From NCBI RefSeq assembly GCF_024323335.1, contig NC_066581.1, positions 442,891,816 to 442,955,815 of the forward strand: DNA of 64,000 nt, read 5' to 3'. Source of the stretch: Lathyrus oleraceus (Eukaryota > Streptophyta > Magnoliopsida > Fabales > Fabaceae). A model generated the notes under the pieces. It did not search any database and was not told where the DNA came from. It worked only from the letters and a program-made list of their open reading frames with translations. How positions within the stretch are numbered: the stretch's first letter is position 1; every line of letters starts with the position of its first letter. Positions 12,101 through 23,870 of this stretch are shown in pieces. The position numbers and the translations under genes were made by a program.

Positions 12101-13550
12101 ATGTATAAATATTTGTGAATTGATGGTTGAGTGTTCTCCAAGGAATGACTTAAATAAATTGAACTTTTCACTAACATTTGACTACCTCCTTATAAATATT
12201 GCTTTATTTTTAAGTCATTTACTTAATGCAATTTAAATTTCAGTACCTTTATTATTCATTCGCATATACATTTCATGCAAGATGCTTATGTTTCAGTCCT
12301 TTTCACTTTGCTCACTTGAGCCATATCTTGTGATTGTATATATTATGTGTTTGTGATTTTGTCCTTTTTGTGGACTTAAGACCTTAAAATACCTAATAAC
12401 AATAAACAACCTTAAAAAATATCTTGATGGACTGCTGGATTTGATCTAAACTTTTGGACTTATGATAGGCAATGTTCCTATGCTTTGAGGACTTGACCAA
12501 TACCACTATTTGAGACTGAGCTATCCTTGACTGTGCCTTTCATTTGATGCAAACCTTGAGTTCTCCTGGTTCATTTGTCACCTTGTCTCTATGGTTGATT
12601 GTTATATTCTTATTATTGTTTATGTCTGATGATTGTTTCTGAGAATTCTCCAAGGAATATTTTCATCTTATACATAGGAAGACATTGAAAACTGCTAGCT
12701 ATTGGAGTGCTTGCTTGGATATTATGGCTATCTTTATTTGATGCCTTGGTCTTCATGTGATTTTCTTGGATGTTTTCTGATGCTTATTGCTTTCTCAAAA
12801 TTCAAAGGAAAATGGGTTTCTGTCTAAAATTCTTGTTTGTGGATTGCATCCCATTGGTCAGATCTTTTCAACTCTTAACTTTTAATTTTTGTCTAGGATA
12901 GTCTCTTCATGTCCTCTTACTTATTTAATTTCAAATCTCTCCCTCTTTTTCAAAACCTTCTTTATTTGTGATTTCAAACTCAGACATGTTTTAAATGAGT
13001 AGAAACTTTGGTCTTATGCCAACGAATTTTTAACTATTTTTCATACTCAAAATTGTAAATAAACTTAACCATATTGGCTTTAATTTCAAAATACAAAAAG
13101 AACTAACAACTTCATTCAAGTCTTTGGCCTTTTGGTGCCTTTTCCTATTAAACTTTTGTTAAAACCAATTCACCAACTTCTTTGAAATTTTTACCATGAA
13201 CTATGAGGTTTTGATCCCTCATTTTTATGTCGGTACGTAGGCATAAGTTCAAAGGTCTTGTCAAACACAAATATAAATAATGAACTCTTTTGTCATCCCC
13301 TCATTTTATATTTTTATCGAACAACATTTTGACCCAAACACTTGCACACAAAAAGGGGCTCCCTAGGAGTACCTAGGACACTTTGGGTGTTAATACCTTC
13401 CCTCTATGTAACCAACCCACTTACCTGTAATCTCTGGCATTTTATTAGTTTTGATTTGAAAACTTATTATCTTTGGGTTTTGTTCGTACTTTTTCCCTTT
13501 TCTTTTGGAAATAATAAAAGCGCGGTGGCGACTCTGAATTTACCGCTACA
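9125..13550 (+). repeat. 3' LTR of element 1 (4426 bp)
   Basis: Starts TGTAAGACCCC and ends CCGCTACA (TG...CA). The start and end match the LTR of element A, while much of the interior is a divergent subfamily shared with fragment E (16768-18860). A promoter-like TATA box lies at 10361. The U5 end carries gcggtggcgactctgaatttaccgctaca split over 13523-13550. Relative to fragment E it lacks a segment of a few hundred bases around 9860 (E: about 17200-17480). No gene is seen inside. Confidence 0.85.
10361..10369 (+). promoter_or_regulatory. TATA box of element 1 LTR
   Basis: TATAAATAC about 1.2 kb into the LTR, conserved in fragment E at 17978. It is followed by a pyrimidine-rich stretch, as at a plant RNA polymerase II start. 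Position inside the LTR fits the U3/R border. Confidence 0.5.
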
Positions 13551-15503
13551 TCCTATTCCAAAGAAAGACGGAAATGTCTGCATGTGGGTTGATTATAGAG
13601 ATTTGAACAAAGCCAATCAGAAATATGATTTTCCTCTGCCGCACAGTGATATGTTGGTAGACAATACATCTAAATTCAAAGTCTTTTCGTTTATGGACGA
13701 ATTTTCCGGTTATAATCAGATTAAGATGGCACCCAAAGATATGGAAAAGACCACATTCGTTACACCTTAGGGAACATTTTGTTATCGAGTGATGCCCTTT
13801 GGTTTAAAGAATGCTGATGCAACATATCAGAGAGATATGATAACTCTTTTCCATGATACGATGCTCAAATAAATTGAGGTTTATGTTTATGATATAATTG
13901 CTAAATCAAGGATCGAAGAAGAACAAGTTGAGCATTTGTTGAAGCTATTCCAGCATTTGAGGAAGTATAAACTCCGCTTGAATCCCAATAAGTGTAATTT
14001 TGGTGTACGCTTTGTTAAGTTGTTGCGCTTTATTGTCAACGAGAAGGGTATTAAAGTTGATCCTGCCAAGGTCAAAGCAATACAAGATATGCATATGCCC
14101 AAAACTAAGAAGTAAGTCAGAGTTTTTCTCGTCTACTTGAACTATATCTCAAGATTTATATCGCATAGGACTGCCACATATGCACCTATATTTAAGCTCA
14201 TTCGGAAAGATCAGTCTTGTGATTGGGCCAAAGATTTCCAGAATTTTTTTGACAGTATCAAAGAATATTTGCTTGAGCCTCGATTCTATCTCCGCCTGTT
14301 GAAGGAAAACCTTTGATCATGTGTTTGAAGAGAGTAGGGGTTGTGTTCTTGGTCAACAAGATGAATCTGGGAAGAAAGAATATGCAATTTACTACCTCAA
14401 TAAGAAGTTCACCGATTGTGAGTCTCAGTATTCTATGCTTGAGAAGACATGTTGTGCTTTGGCTTGGGTTGCTAAGCGTTTGCGACAATAATGTTAAATC
14501 ACATTACTTGGTTGATATCCAAAATGAATCCAATCAAGTACATTTTTGAGAAGCCTGCTTTAACGGGGAGGATTGCCCGTTGATAGAAGTTGTTATCTGA
14601 GTATGATATTGAATACCGAGCTCAAAAAGTTATTAAAGGTAGTATCTTGGTTGACCATTTGGCTAACCAACCTATTGAAGATTATCATTCAGTGCAATTT
14701 GATTTTCCTGTTGACGAGATTCTATATTTAAAGATGAAATATTGTGATGAACCATTGCTTGAAGAAGGGCCAAAACCTGGTTCACGTTGGGGCATGGTAT
14801 TTGATGGAGCTGTTAATTTATACGGTAATGGCATTGGGGTAGTGATTATTACTCCTCAAGGCATTTATTTTCTATTTTCAACTAGATTAACCTTGAAATA
14901 TTCAAATAATATGCATGAGTATGAAGATTGCATTACGGGGCTCGAAGAAGCCATTGATCATAGAATTAAAAATCTTGACGTCTATGGATATTCAACTTTG
15001 GTTGTGAATTAGATCAAAGGTGAATGGGAGACGAATCAACCCAGTTTGATACCTTATAGAGATTATGCAAGAATGATCTCAACTTTCTTTACAAATGTTA
15101 AGTTTCATCAAATTCCTCGAGATGAAAACCGGATGGAAGATGCTCCCGCAACGTAGGCTTCCATGATCATGGTGAAATTTTGGAATGAAGTTCCCAACCT
15201 GCTTGTGATGCGTCTTGATAGGCCAACTCATGTGTTTGTTCTTGAAGAGATCAAGGATGATAAGCCATGGTATTCTGATATCAAATGTTTCCTCCAAAGT
15301 CAGATTTACCCATTTGGGGAATCTTTGAAAGATAAGAAGACTTTAAGAAGATTGGCTTGCAACTTCTACCTGAATGGTGATGTGCTTTATAAGAGAAATT
15401 TCGTTATGGTTTTGCTCAGATGCGTGGATAGACATGAGGCACACCAGTTGATGACTGAACTCCATTAAGGTTCCTTTGGTACTCATCCAATGGACATACT
15501 ATA
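13551..15503 (+). pseudogene. Element 0: Ogre/Tat pol fragment (RT, RNase H, integrase N-terminus)
   Basis: The right half of an older Ogre pol, entered at the PIPKKDG block of reverse transcriptase where element 1 is inserted. VDYRDLN (about 13588) and FSFMDEFSGYNQIKMAPKD are present. TAG at 13768-13770 replaces the tryptophan of T-P-W-G-T-F. The catalytic Y-V-D-D reads Y-V-Y-D (about 13878-13889), so a metal-binding aspartate is lost. The first RNase H is scrambled by frameshifts. The second RNase H shows FDGAVN and GNGIGVVI (about 14800-14845), but GDS reads GYS. The integrase N-terminus stops at GSFGTHP, and similarity ends abruptly near 15503. The N-terminal half should lie left of the window. 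Confidence 0.85.
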
Positions 15504-16767
15504 GCATCATCATAACCACTTTATTTAATTAGTTCAGGTAGCAGTAAAGTAGTTCATAACAAGTCCAAAATTAGTAGGAGTGTAAACCGAACCAATAACA
15601 TATCCAAACCAATTTGAAATTGACCCAAAAAATTGAACTATAGCAGAAAATACAATGCCATAACCACTAAATAAATATCCCAGTTATCAACTTGTTTTCA
15701 CGTGACTTTGAGATGATTGATTAAAACTCATAAAATCTGCATTGTATTCAATTAAATCAAAATAATTTCCAGCTGGCTAAATCATGTTAGAATATAACAA
15801 ACTCAAATCCAATTTCCTAATCTACCTTATCCCAAATCCCTCTATAAAACCATCAATATCCAATCATTTGAGCCCTCCTGAAAAATACCCTCTCTCAACA
15901 CAATTTGAGTTAAGCTCAATTCAACTCACACGATCATTAGATCAAAATCTTCATCATACTCTCAATCCTCACAATCATTTTTTCACTCTCAAGTTCTATC
16001 ACTCTCGACTACAATCAATTTCACTCATACACATTGAATCATCAACAACAACAATCACAACATTAGAGCACAATCAAAGAAGAAGAGATCAAGGTGTAGA
16101 AGAAGAAGAGTAGAGGATCTAAAGGGAGGGAATAACGGAGTTGAAGCTTATGAGAAGCATTTTTCGCCTTCATATTCATCTTCTCCAAATTTAACTCTAA
16201 TTGAGGAATTCCTCATCCTCGAAGGTTGGTTAAAATTCGTTTCTCAGCATAAATCTTCTCACTGCAATGTAGTTGTTGGTTTAGGGATCCAAGACCCTAT
16301 GGTTTGGGCTCCAAATTTTTATTCATATTCATTTAACTGTAGAATTTAGATTTAGGGTTCATAATCCTTTTGCCTCAGTTTAGACGTTTTTGTGAGAATC
16401 AGAGGAAAGTAAGGATGTATTAGGCTAGAGCGGAATGACGTGATGAACACAACTAAAAAGGTATGAATGATGTGATGAACAATGTAACTTGTACCAACAG
16501 AATGGTAACATTGGAAATCCACAAAGGCAAATTGGCTTTGAACCAAAGAGTAAAGAGACAAACCAACAAGTGAGGGCCCCGAGGCATGGTATCATTGTAT
16601 TGGAATTAATGGAAACAAAGAGAATTAATTGTCTAGAAATAATCCAAAGAACTCTTGATACAGAGGTGGACATTCATTAGGTCATCCTAAAAATGTTTTA
16701 TATGGAACCTACGGTTAAGTTTTGATTGGCAGAAGGAAAAATATATCACTAGCTAGGGAACAAACAA
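15504..16767. other. Unassigned island, promoter-like segment
   Basis: This 1.26 kb stretch matches none of the other elements in the window. A TATA-like ctctataaaacc lies at about 15840, followed by a C- and A-rich tract with many tcaatc/tcatca words to about 16070 and then a purine-rich stretch. A short open frame (15784-16113) has low complexity and is not a convincing protein. Another stretch (16489-16680, plus) is open for 63 codons without recognised similarity. It may be part of an LTR of another family or a piece of original host DNA. Confidence 0.4.
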
Positions 16768-18860
16768 TTTGAGACCCTCAACGGAAGAGATCAATAAAGA
16801 AAAGGTTCACAATGGTTCTAAGTATCATATATGGATCCCCATGTTCTTCAATTTTCATTTTGTACAAGAATTCATCAAGAGTTTGAAGCTTTCTTGCCTT
16901 TGAAGCCCTAATTCATCTGGATATCTTGTGTGACTTCCTCTGCATGTTTCTTCATCAATTAGTAAAATATATCAAGGGATAGTCCATTATACATAATCTC
17001 AGGCATATATAATTCTTGATGAGCCCCAAATATCAAAAGAACTTCAAGTTTGCGAGTTGGTTCAAGGAGGTTGACAAGAAAAGTCAACTGGATATATGAA
17101 AATGATTCCAATAGAAACGTTACTCTTTAGTAGATTCCAAACAACTTTCATGTTGTCATAAAGAGCTAATTGTTCTTGGAAAGTCATTTTTTATGGTGAA
17201 CGATTATAGGTCATTTTTTGTGTGCCCTAGATAGAAGGTCAACTTCTAAGGATCATAACTTTCTCATTTGTTTTGATATAGATACCATACAAGTTTCATG
17301 ATCAATTTCAAGATGTCTTTTATAACGTTTCTTCTTTGAGAAATGTAAAAATCTACTTTCATGGTCATGTGCCAAGAGGAAACATTATAGGTCATTTTGG
17401 GTCATTACCATTGAACAAGCAACTTTCCACAATTTCTAAAATACATAACTCCCTCATGCAGGATTCAAATGGTGTCACGTTGTTTACCAAATTGCATAGG
17501 AATTAAAGAGCTACAACTTTAAAGAAGGAACCATTTTCATTTGAAGCTCATAGAAAAAACTATTCAAAGTGGAAAAAGTGATCATTTGACTTTATAGTTA
17601 GAAATGTTTTAACTATGTTTGATTTCTCCAACTTTCACCTCAAAATTCATCATGATCCAAACTCCAAATGGAAAATGTTTCAATAGAAAAGTTGGTCCCC
17701 TTCATGTTACCTTTCCGTAGAGTCCAAGATCATGGCATTTGGGTAATTTTTGAGTGACTTGCGCATGGGTGCAATGTGTGGACCCATTTGGAAGATTTGC
17801 ATGACCAATTTGCATTCCATATTACATTGCTTCTTGAATTGCTTTCACCATCACATGTGCATAATTTTGGACCAATTCCAATCATTCATTGGGCCTAGCA
17901 CACGCCCATGCAAGAATGAAACTTCCCATTGCTATTTTTGTAAAAAATTCAAAAGGTGTGGAAAGCAATCCTAATGCTATAAATACATGTCCCTTGAGCT
18001 CAGAAATGGATCCTTCTTGCCCAAGCTTTGACCTGCTTCTTTCCTAACCTCCATTAAAGGATGATCTTGAGGATTTCTTCTTGAAGTCGAGTTTCAATTT
18101 TCATTCTGTTTTAGAATTGAAACTCCAAGAATTCAAGCCTTTTGATCATCAATATCACTTTGTGGAAGTTGGTAGAAGCAAGCCTAAGCAAATTAAGATC
18201 AAAATCGAGCTTCCTAACTGCAAACAGAAGGTGAATTTTGTGAAACTTCTCTTCTTCGATTATCCTTCCATTCTCCATCATTTCACTTGGTTTTTGGTTG
18301 GCTGAAGTCATACCAATGTAGACACTAAGATTGAGTTGCTTTGAGGTCAAATCGAAGAAACTCAGTTGATACTCCTCAATTTTCAATTCCATGTATCTTT
18401 TAATATACTTGGAATTGGAGAATTTTGAGCTCAGATTTATATTCCTGGAAATTTTATCTTCTAAATAGTGTACTCACTTTTAATTTTATGGAAGTTGATG
18501 GTGGACTAGTCCGTTGAGGTCCACTAGAGAAGATGATCAGATCCCTAGCTCCGGTGGTGTGGTGGCAAGGTCATACCCATCAGATCATCTCTCCTGGTTT
18601 TAATCTCATTCGTTGCTTCTGATTATCATCCCTACACGTGCGTTGATTGAGGAGTTTGATGGATATAGCGTGTTGGCCATCATATCTGCCACCTAAATTA
18701 ATGAGGGAGATCTGATGGCCCTTGTTTTTTCTAGTTTATTTTATTTTCTGATTTTCTGTTTAATCCATTTTTTTTATTAATTCATATTAAATTATTTTTT
18801 AATCCAAAAAATATGGGTCTTTCACCAAAAATATTTAAATAATTTTCTCTCGCATATTTT
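16768..18860 (+). repeat. Element E: truncated Ogre LTR fragment
   Basis: Plus-strand LTR fragment closely similar to the LTR of element 1 (alignable from about 9379 to about 11200), with a TATA box at 17978. The first ~250 bases of the LTR are missing. The right side is cut off at 18860 by the LTR of element D. Between about 17200 and 17480 it keeps a segment that the LTR of element 1 has lost. No reading frame is supported. Confidence 0.75.
17978..17986 (+). promoter_or_regulatory. TATA box in LTR fragment E
   Basis: TATAAATAC at the position equivalent to the TATA box of the element 1 LTR (10361), with conserved flanks on both sides. Confidence 0.45.
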
Positions 18861-18945
18861 TGTAGCGGGGTATTCGTTACCTTTAGATTTATTGACTAAA
18901 TCAAAAGTAAATCATACAATTCGAGTCGCCACCACACTTCTATTT
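18861..18945 (-). repeat. Element D LTR, distal 85 bp (continues at 59292)
   Basis: Begins tgtagcggggtattcg, the reverse complement of the Ogre LTR end. It carries the conserved tcgagtcgccaccacacttc block and then stops after 'cttctattt', where element B is inserted. The missing continuation (atccaaagg...) is found directly after B at 59292. No primer site lies to its left, so this is a 3' LTR or a solo LTR. Flanking bases atttt (18856-18860) are the candidate target duplication; the partner copy would lie beyond the right edge. Confidence 0.85.
18941..18945. repeat. Target-site duplication of element B, left copy
   Basis: TATTT directly before the LTR of element B; the partner is at 59287-59291. 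Both copies continue the interrupted LTR of element D. Confidence 0.9.
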
Positions 18946-21900
18946 TGTAGCGGGGTATTCGTTACCATTAGAGATATTGACTAAATCCATGATAAACCAT
19001 ACAAGTCGAGTCGCCACCGCACTTCTATTTATCCAAAGGAATGGTTAGAAAGCGAGCAAAAACCTAAAAGTTTTATCGAGTCAAAAACTAGTAAAAATGT
19101 CAGAGATCTGGGTAAGGGGGTTGGCTATGCAATGGGAAGGTTTTAAGCACCCCAAAACATCCTAGGTACTCCTAGGGAGCCTTTTTCATAAGTGTTGTTC
19201 TAGTCTAAAGGTTGTAGGTATATCTAAAGTACTATTTACTAAAAAGAAGGTTAAAACAAAATGACTCGCAAGGATGTCACATCCACTACCTACGTATCTC
19301 ATCTGAGTATGAGAATCAGAGTCTTCGTAGCTCGGCTACATATGGGTTAAAGAGAAGTGTGCTCGGTAAGACATCGCGTCTTATGCCTACGTATCTCATC
19401 TGGAATGAGAATCAGAGCAAAACGTAGTTCGGCTAACTACGGGAACAAGGGTCTTGATTGCAACTAAGGCAAGGGAAAGGGAAGGTCTCGATCGCAACGA
19501 GGGCGAGAGAAAAGAATCGCAACAAGGGCGAAAACAAGCAAGGATTCGTTGTTAGTCGTTAGTCAAACTCGGCAAGACATCGCATCTCGTGCCTACGTAT
19601 CTCATCTGAACATGAGAATCAAAGTTGTCGTAGTTCGGCTAACTAGGGGTTAAGGGTTGCCATCTGAACATGGACTTACAAAAAAGGACACCAGCTGTGT
19701 CAAAGGAGGGTGGGCAGTGTGTTCAACGTCCTAGCAGTAGGTGTCGCAGCTCGCTGAATCGAGTCTTAGGCCGTTAACTCTTTGCAATAGAATGGACTGA
19801 CATGCCACAAGATCGGAGATGCACGGAAGGTCTAAAGTGGGGAAGCTCTGCTCTAGAATTCTCATGCAATATGGACCTATGTGTTAGGATTTACAAAGGG
19901 GAACATCTACCTAATGTCAGCATGCAAAGAATAAGGGAATTCTACCTATGTTATCATACAAAGGGTTCTACCTAATGGGTGTTACCTAAACAGAACAAGA
20001 GTCGACGGATGGAGCGCAAAGAGGAGTTAAGGATAAGGGTAGATGGCGATGTCGGAGGTAATCGACTTACAGGTAAATGGCGATGCCTGAGGCAATCGAC
20101 TTACAAGAGGATGGATGAATGTGTACTGGTTCTGTTAAGTTTTGAAAATGATTACTCGATGTTGGATCGAGCTTTTGATCTTATTTTGAAATGGTTATCA
20201 GATGTTCGTTTTAATTCTTGTATTAACATGTGACTAAAGAAATAAAGAAATAAATAAGAATATATGCCTCATACATCATACAAGTAGGCAACAATTATCA
20301 ATCAAATCGGATAAATAAACAATATATAATCAAACCAAAGATTCAAATAATGGAGAATTTAAACAATGCATGGGAGTATGAACATGTTAAATAATCAAGC
20401 AATAGAAACTATGAATGAGAGAAACAAGTATAAAAGATAACAGATGAATCAAACAGATGAAAATAAACACACAAGGGTCCACTGAATAATTTAATCAGGA
20501 AATGAGGTAAGGTCCAAATAAAATCAAGGTAAAAGGCCTCTAATACATGGCATATGAGATGAAAAGGGAGGATCAAAAGATCTCTTCAATTTCCATAAGC
20601 AATCCCTAAGTCAAACATCGATCATAAAGAAGTCAACTGAAAATTCAAGTCAACTTAAAAAATAACAAATAAATAGAAAATTAATCAAGAAAATTATGAA
20701 AAATTAAACTAAATAAGGTGGGGTCAGGACATCATCATATCCCAAAAATATTTTAAAAATAATGAAAATTGGCACGTGAGTTAATTAAAACAAAACATAG
20801 GTCAAACCAAAAGTCAATTAATAAGACTAGGTTTGAAATAAATCAAGAATAAATAGTAAATTAATCAAGAAAATTATGACAAATTAAAATAAATAAGGTG
20901 GGGTCAGGACGTCATCCTTCCCTAAAAATATTTTAAAAATAATGAAAATTGGTACCTGAATTAATTAAAATAAAACAGAAGTCAAATTAAAAGTCAACCA
21001 ACCAAACTAGGTCAAAAATAAATCCAAAATAAATTGAAAATGTGAAATAAAATTCCAAGAAAAGGTCAGGTTTACTATGAGACAGTGGTCAACCTTCATC
21101 CCAAAAATCAAATGCTAACAATAATTTGAAGTCATACAAATAAAATCAATAAAAAATGTGTGTTAAAATGGACCAGTTAGAATAAATAATTAAAATAAAA
21201 TATTAATATTAAAAAAATACGAAAATAAAATTATATAAAATTAAATAAAACGTTAAGAAAAGTGAAAAATATTTTTGGATAATTTTATGGACGAAGAAAA
21301 TATTTTAAATAAGAAAAAGATATATGAAAATGGAAGGATTAATGGTGATGAACATGGTAAGCAAGCGTAGATATATCAAAACATGGCCATGGAAGGGATG
21401 ATTACCTAATGGAAAATAGAAGTGGAATGGAAGATGAATGGAATCTGATATGTGATGAAGCTTTTCCTCCTTTCCATGAAATTCCAATGCTCCTTTAGGG
21501 TTAGCGTTTCAGCTTCTTAAATAGGGTGGATTAGGTGTTCTCATGGGCTTTTTAATAAGTGATTTATCCATAAGAATAAAAGTGTGAAGTGAGGTGTAAA
21601 ATGTTGTTATTTTAGGCCAAACTTAAGTGAATGGATGTCCAATGCATGGCCAAAAGAGGTAAAAAAACGTGACTGGTTTTTGCAACATGCTTAGAAAATC
21701 TGATTGGGCCAGCCAGACCCAAAATCTGCCTAGAAAATCAAGTCATGGTGCCCACTTTAAATGAATGTACCTCTCAAACCATGGATCCAAATGAGATGAT
21801 TCCAAAATGATGTGAAAGAGGACATGGCAAGGTACAATTGTTGTGAAGAAAGTATTTTCAAATAATGCCTTGAAGTGCAAGAAAACTGGCCAAGAAGTCT

Positions 21901-22934
21901 TGACAAATTTTGAAGATTTTGGACTTAGAAATGTTTCTAAGTGTCCTAAAAAAATGTCTCACTTTGACTAAGCATAACTTTCTCAATTCTAATCCAAATG
22001 GAGCAAACTTTATATATCTAGAAAGTTTGGAACAAGAGGAACAACTTTCATGTTGGAGAAATGTTCAAATGGAGCTTTTATCTTGATGCAAAATGGGCTT
22101 AAAGTGAGTGCAACGATCATGAAAACTTGCCCTAAATGGAGAGTCAACCATTTCCAAATTAAGTAACTTTTCCAATTCTTGATTAAATGATGAATCCATG
22201 ATCCAACCTTGGTCAAATTTCACATGTAGGATCCCCTAGGCATGGATTTTGAGATTCCACTCTCAAAATGTCAGGAGTTGACTTTTCTGGCCCCATAGTT
22301 AACTTTTCCCAAACTGTCTGATTCCCAATTCCATTGATCAATTGAAGCACTTCTAGCTCAAATAAAGAGCTGATTTTTTGTATGTAGACACTTGTGGACA
22401 TATTGGGGGCCATGGAAAATAATTTCACCCAAAGAATCAGAAATAAACTGATTTTATACCAAACCCTAGTTTTAGGGCAAAATGATCAAGAACTGATTGC
22501 ACTGATTGCCAATGGATCTTTCTGAGATAATTGTGAATCTTCCTAGGCCAAGATGACTCTCTAATCATGACATGGATGAGATCCTCTACTTCTAACCAAA
22601 CATTGCCTGTTTCAGGTAGCCATGAAACCCTAATTTCTGATTAAATCCAGATGAACACTCTGATAGCTTTGAATCCTTCACTGATGAACTGAGGACCATA
22701 ATAAGATACTTGGACCCCCCTGAGACCCTTGAGACTTGTATACTTCGAAAATGAAGTCCAATTCTCAATCTTGCTTTGTGTGGGGTCCTTCTGTTAAGGA
22801 GTGATCGATCAAAACCTGATCTCCATGTCACTAATGCAGTATGCAATGAGTATGACCTAATATGATGCTAATGAAGTGTAAAACATAATCCCATGATTCT
22901 AGGAATAATGAAGGGTAAATTTTGGGGTATTACA
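18946..22934 (-). repeat. 3' LTR of element B (3989 bp)
   Basis: Runs from tgtagcgg to ggtattaca. In element orientation it starts TGTAATACCCC, unlike the TGTAAGACCCC of A and element 1, so B is a different LTR subfamily. A TATA-like TATTTAAG lies at 21516-21523 (minus). A block around cctacgtatctcatctg with gagaatcaaag recurs three times (about 19291, 19385, 19592). A ~180-bp tandem duplication (starts at 20668 and 20848) is present here but single in the 5' LTR. No reading frame is supported. Confidence 0.88.
21516..21523 (-). promoter_or_regulatory. TATA-like box in B 3' LTR
   Basis: TATTTAAG on the minus strand, conserved in the partner LTR at 57870-57877 with the same flanks. Confidence 0.4.
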
Positions 22935-23300
22935 GTTGCCGCTATTCAATCAACTGGACACCCGAAAGTAAGATAGCAGCGGCTTTCGCACTTTCGAGGT
23001 ATCAAGTGATTGAATACGATAAAAGCCCGAAAATTTACACTGAAGTGAAAAAAAAGAAGTAACAATGCCTGTCAGAATCGGCCAAGAGATGGTCTTCAAA
23101 AAGAATCCGTCGGGTACGGTGAGGGTCGGTCTGAACACCAAAACAAGGAATGTTAGCTTGAATACCAAAATAAATGGTAACGTAGAAATAACCATGGCCT
23201 GGATGCCGCTCATCAATCTGAATACCGGAAATGACTTCGATATGAGCATAAGACGATACTTGATTATCAAACATCGGTCTGAACACCAGGAAACTGGCCT

Positions 23301-23870
23301 GAATGCCACTTCAGTCTGAATACCGGAAAAATGGCCTGAATGCCACAAGTTGCATCGACCTGAATGTCGGAAACTTCTTCGATTTGAACATCGGAAAATT
23401 GGCATGAGGGCCACTTCGGTCTGAATACCAGAAACTTGGCCTGAATGCCACAAGTTGCATCGACCTGAATGTCGGAAACTTCTTCGATCTGAACATCGAA
23501 AAACTGGCCTGAATGCCACTTCGGTCTGAATACCGGAAACATGGCCTGAATGCCAAAAGTTGCGTCGACCTGAACGTCGGAAACTTCTTCGATCTGACCA
23601 TCGGAAAACTGGCCTGAATGCCACTTCGGTCTGAATACCGGAAACATGGCCTGAATGCCACAAGTTGCGTCGACCTAAACGTCGGAAACTTCTTCGATCT
23701 GAACATCGGAAAACTGGCCTGAATGCCACTTCGATCTGAATACCGAAAACTTAGCCTGAATGCCACAAGTTGCGTCGACCTGAATGTCGGAAACTTCTTC
23801 GATCTGAACATCGGAAAATTGGCCTGAATGCCACTTCGGTCTGAATACCGGAAATTTTCACGCCTGTCAG
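23301..23870 (-). repeat. Tandem array, 105-bp unit, in 3' UTR of element B
   Basis: The block gaatgccacttcggtctg recurs, with small changes, at 23301, 23406, 23511, 23616, 23721 and 23826: exactly 105 bases apart each time, five full units and a partial one. Each unit contains four or five shorter words of the type ctgaa-(tac/cat/cgt/tgt)-cggaaac, so the unit itself grew from a ~20-26-base sub-repeat. Because 105 is a multiple of three, a frame open in one unit stays open throughout. Confidence 0.9.

Larger units (their letters stand above)
1..13550 (+). mobile_element. Element 1: decayed Ogre/Tat LTR retrotransposon, 5' end outside window
   Basis: A plus-strand Ty3/gypsy element of the Tat/Ogre type. 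The order seen is leader, ORF1 remnant, post-gag and protease, intron, reverse transcriptase, RNase H remnants, integrase, 3' untranslated region, polypurine tract and 3' LTR. The right border is sharp: the LTR ends in ccgctaca at 13550 and the next base resumes the reverse transcriptase of another copy (element 0). The left LTR and left target-site copy are not in the window; the first five bases after the right end are tccta. Many frameshifts, stops and several large deletions show that the copy is dead. Confidence 0.88.

Noticed and set aside
18861..19030. Tandem duplication of an LTR end
   Set aside because: Two LTR ends lie 85 bases apart, but the target duplication and the continuation at 59292 show this to be insertion of B into the LTR of D.
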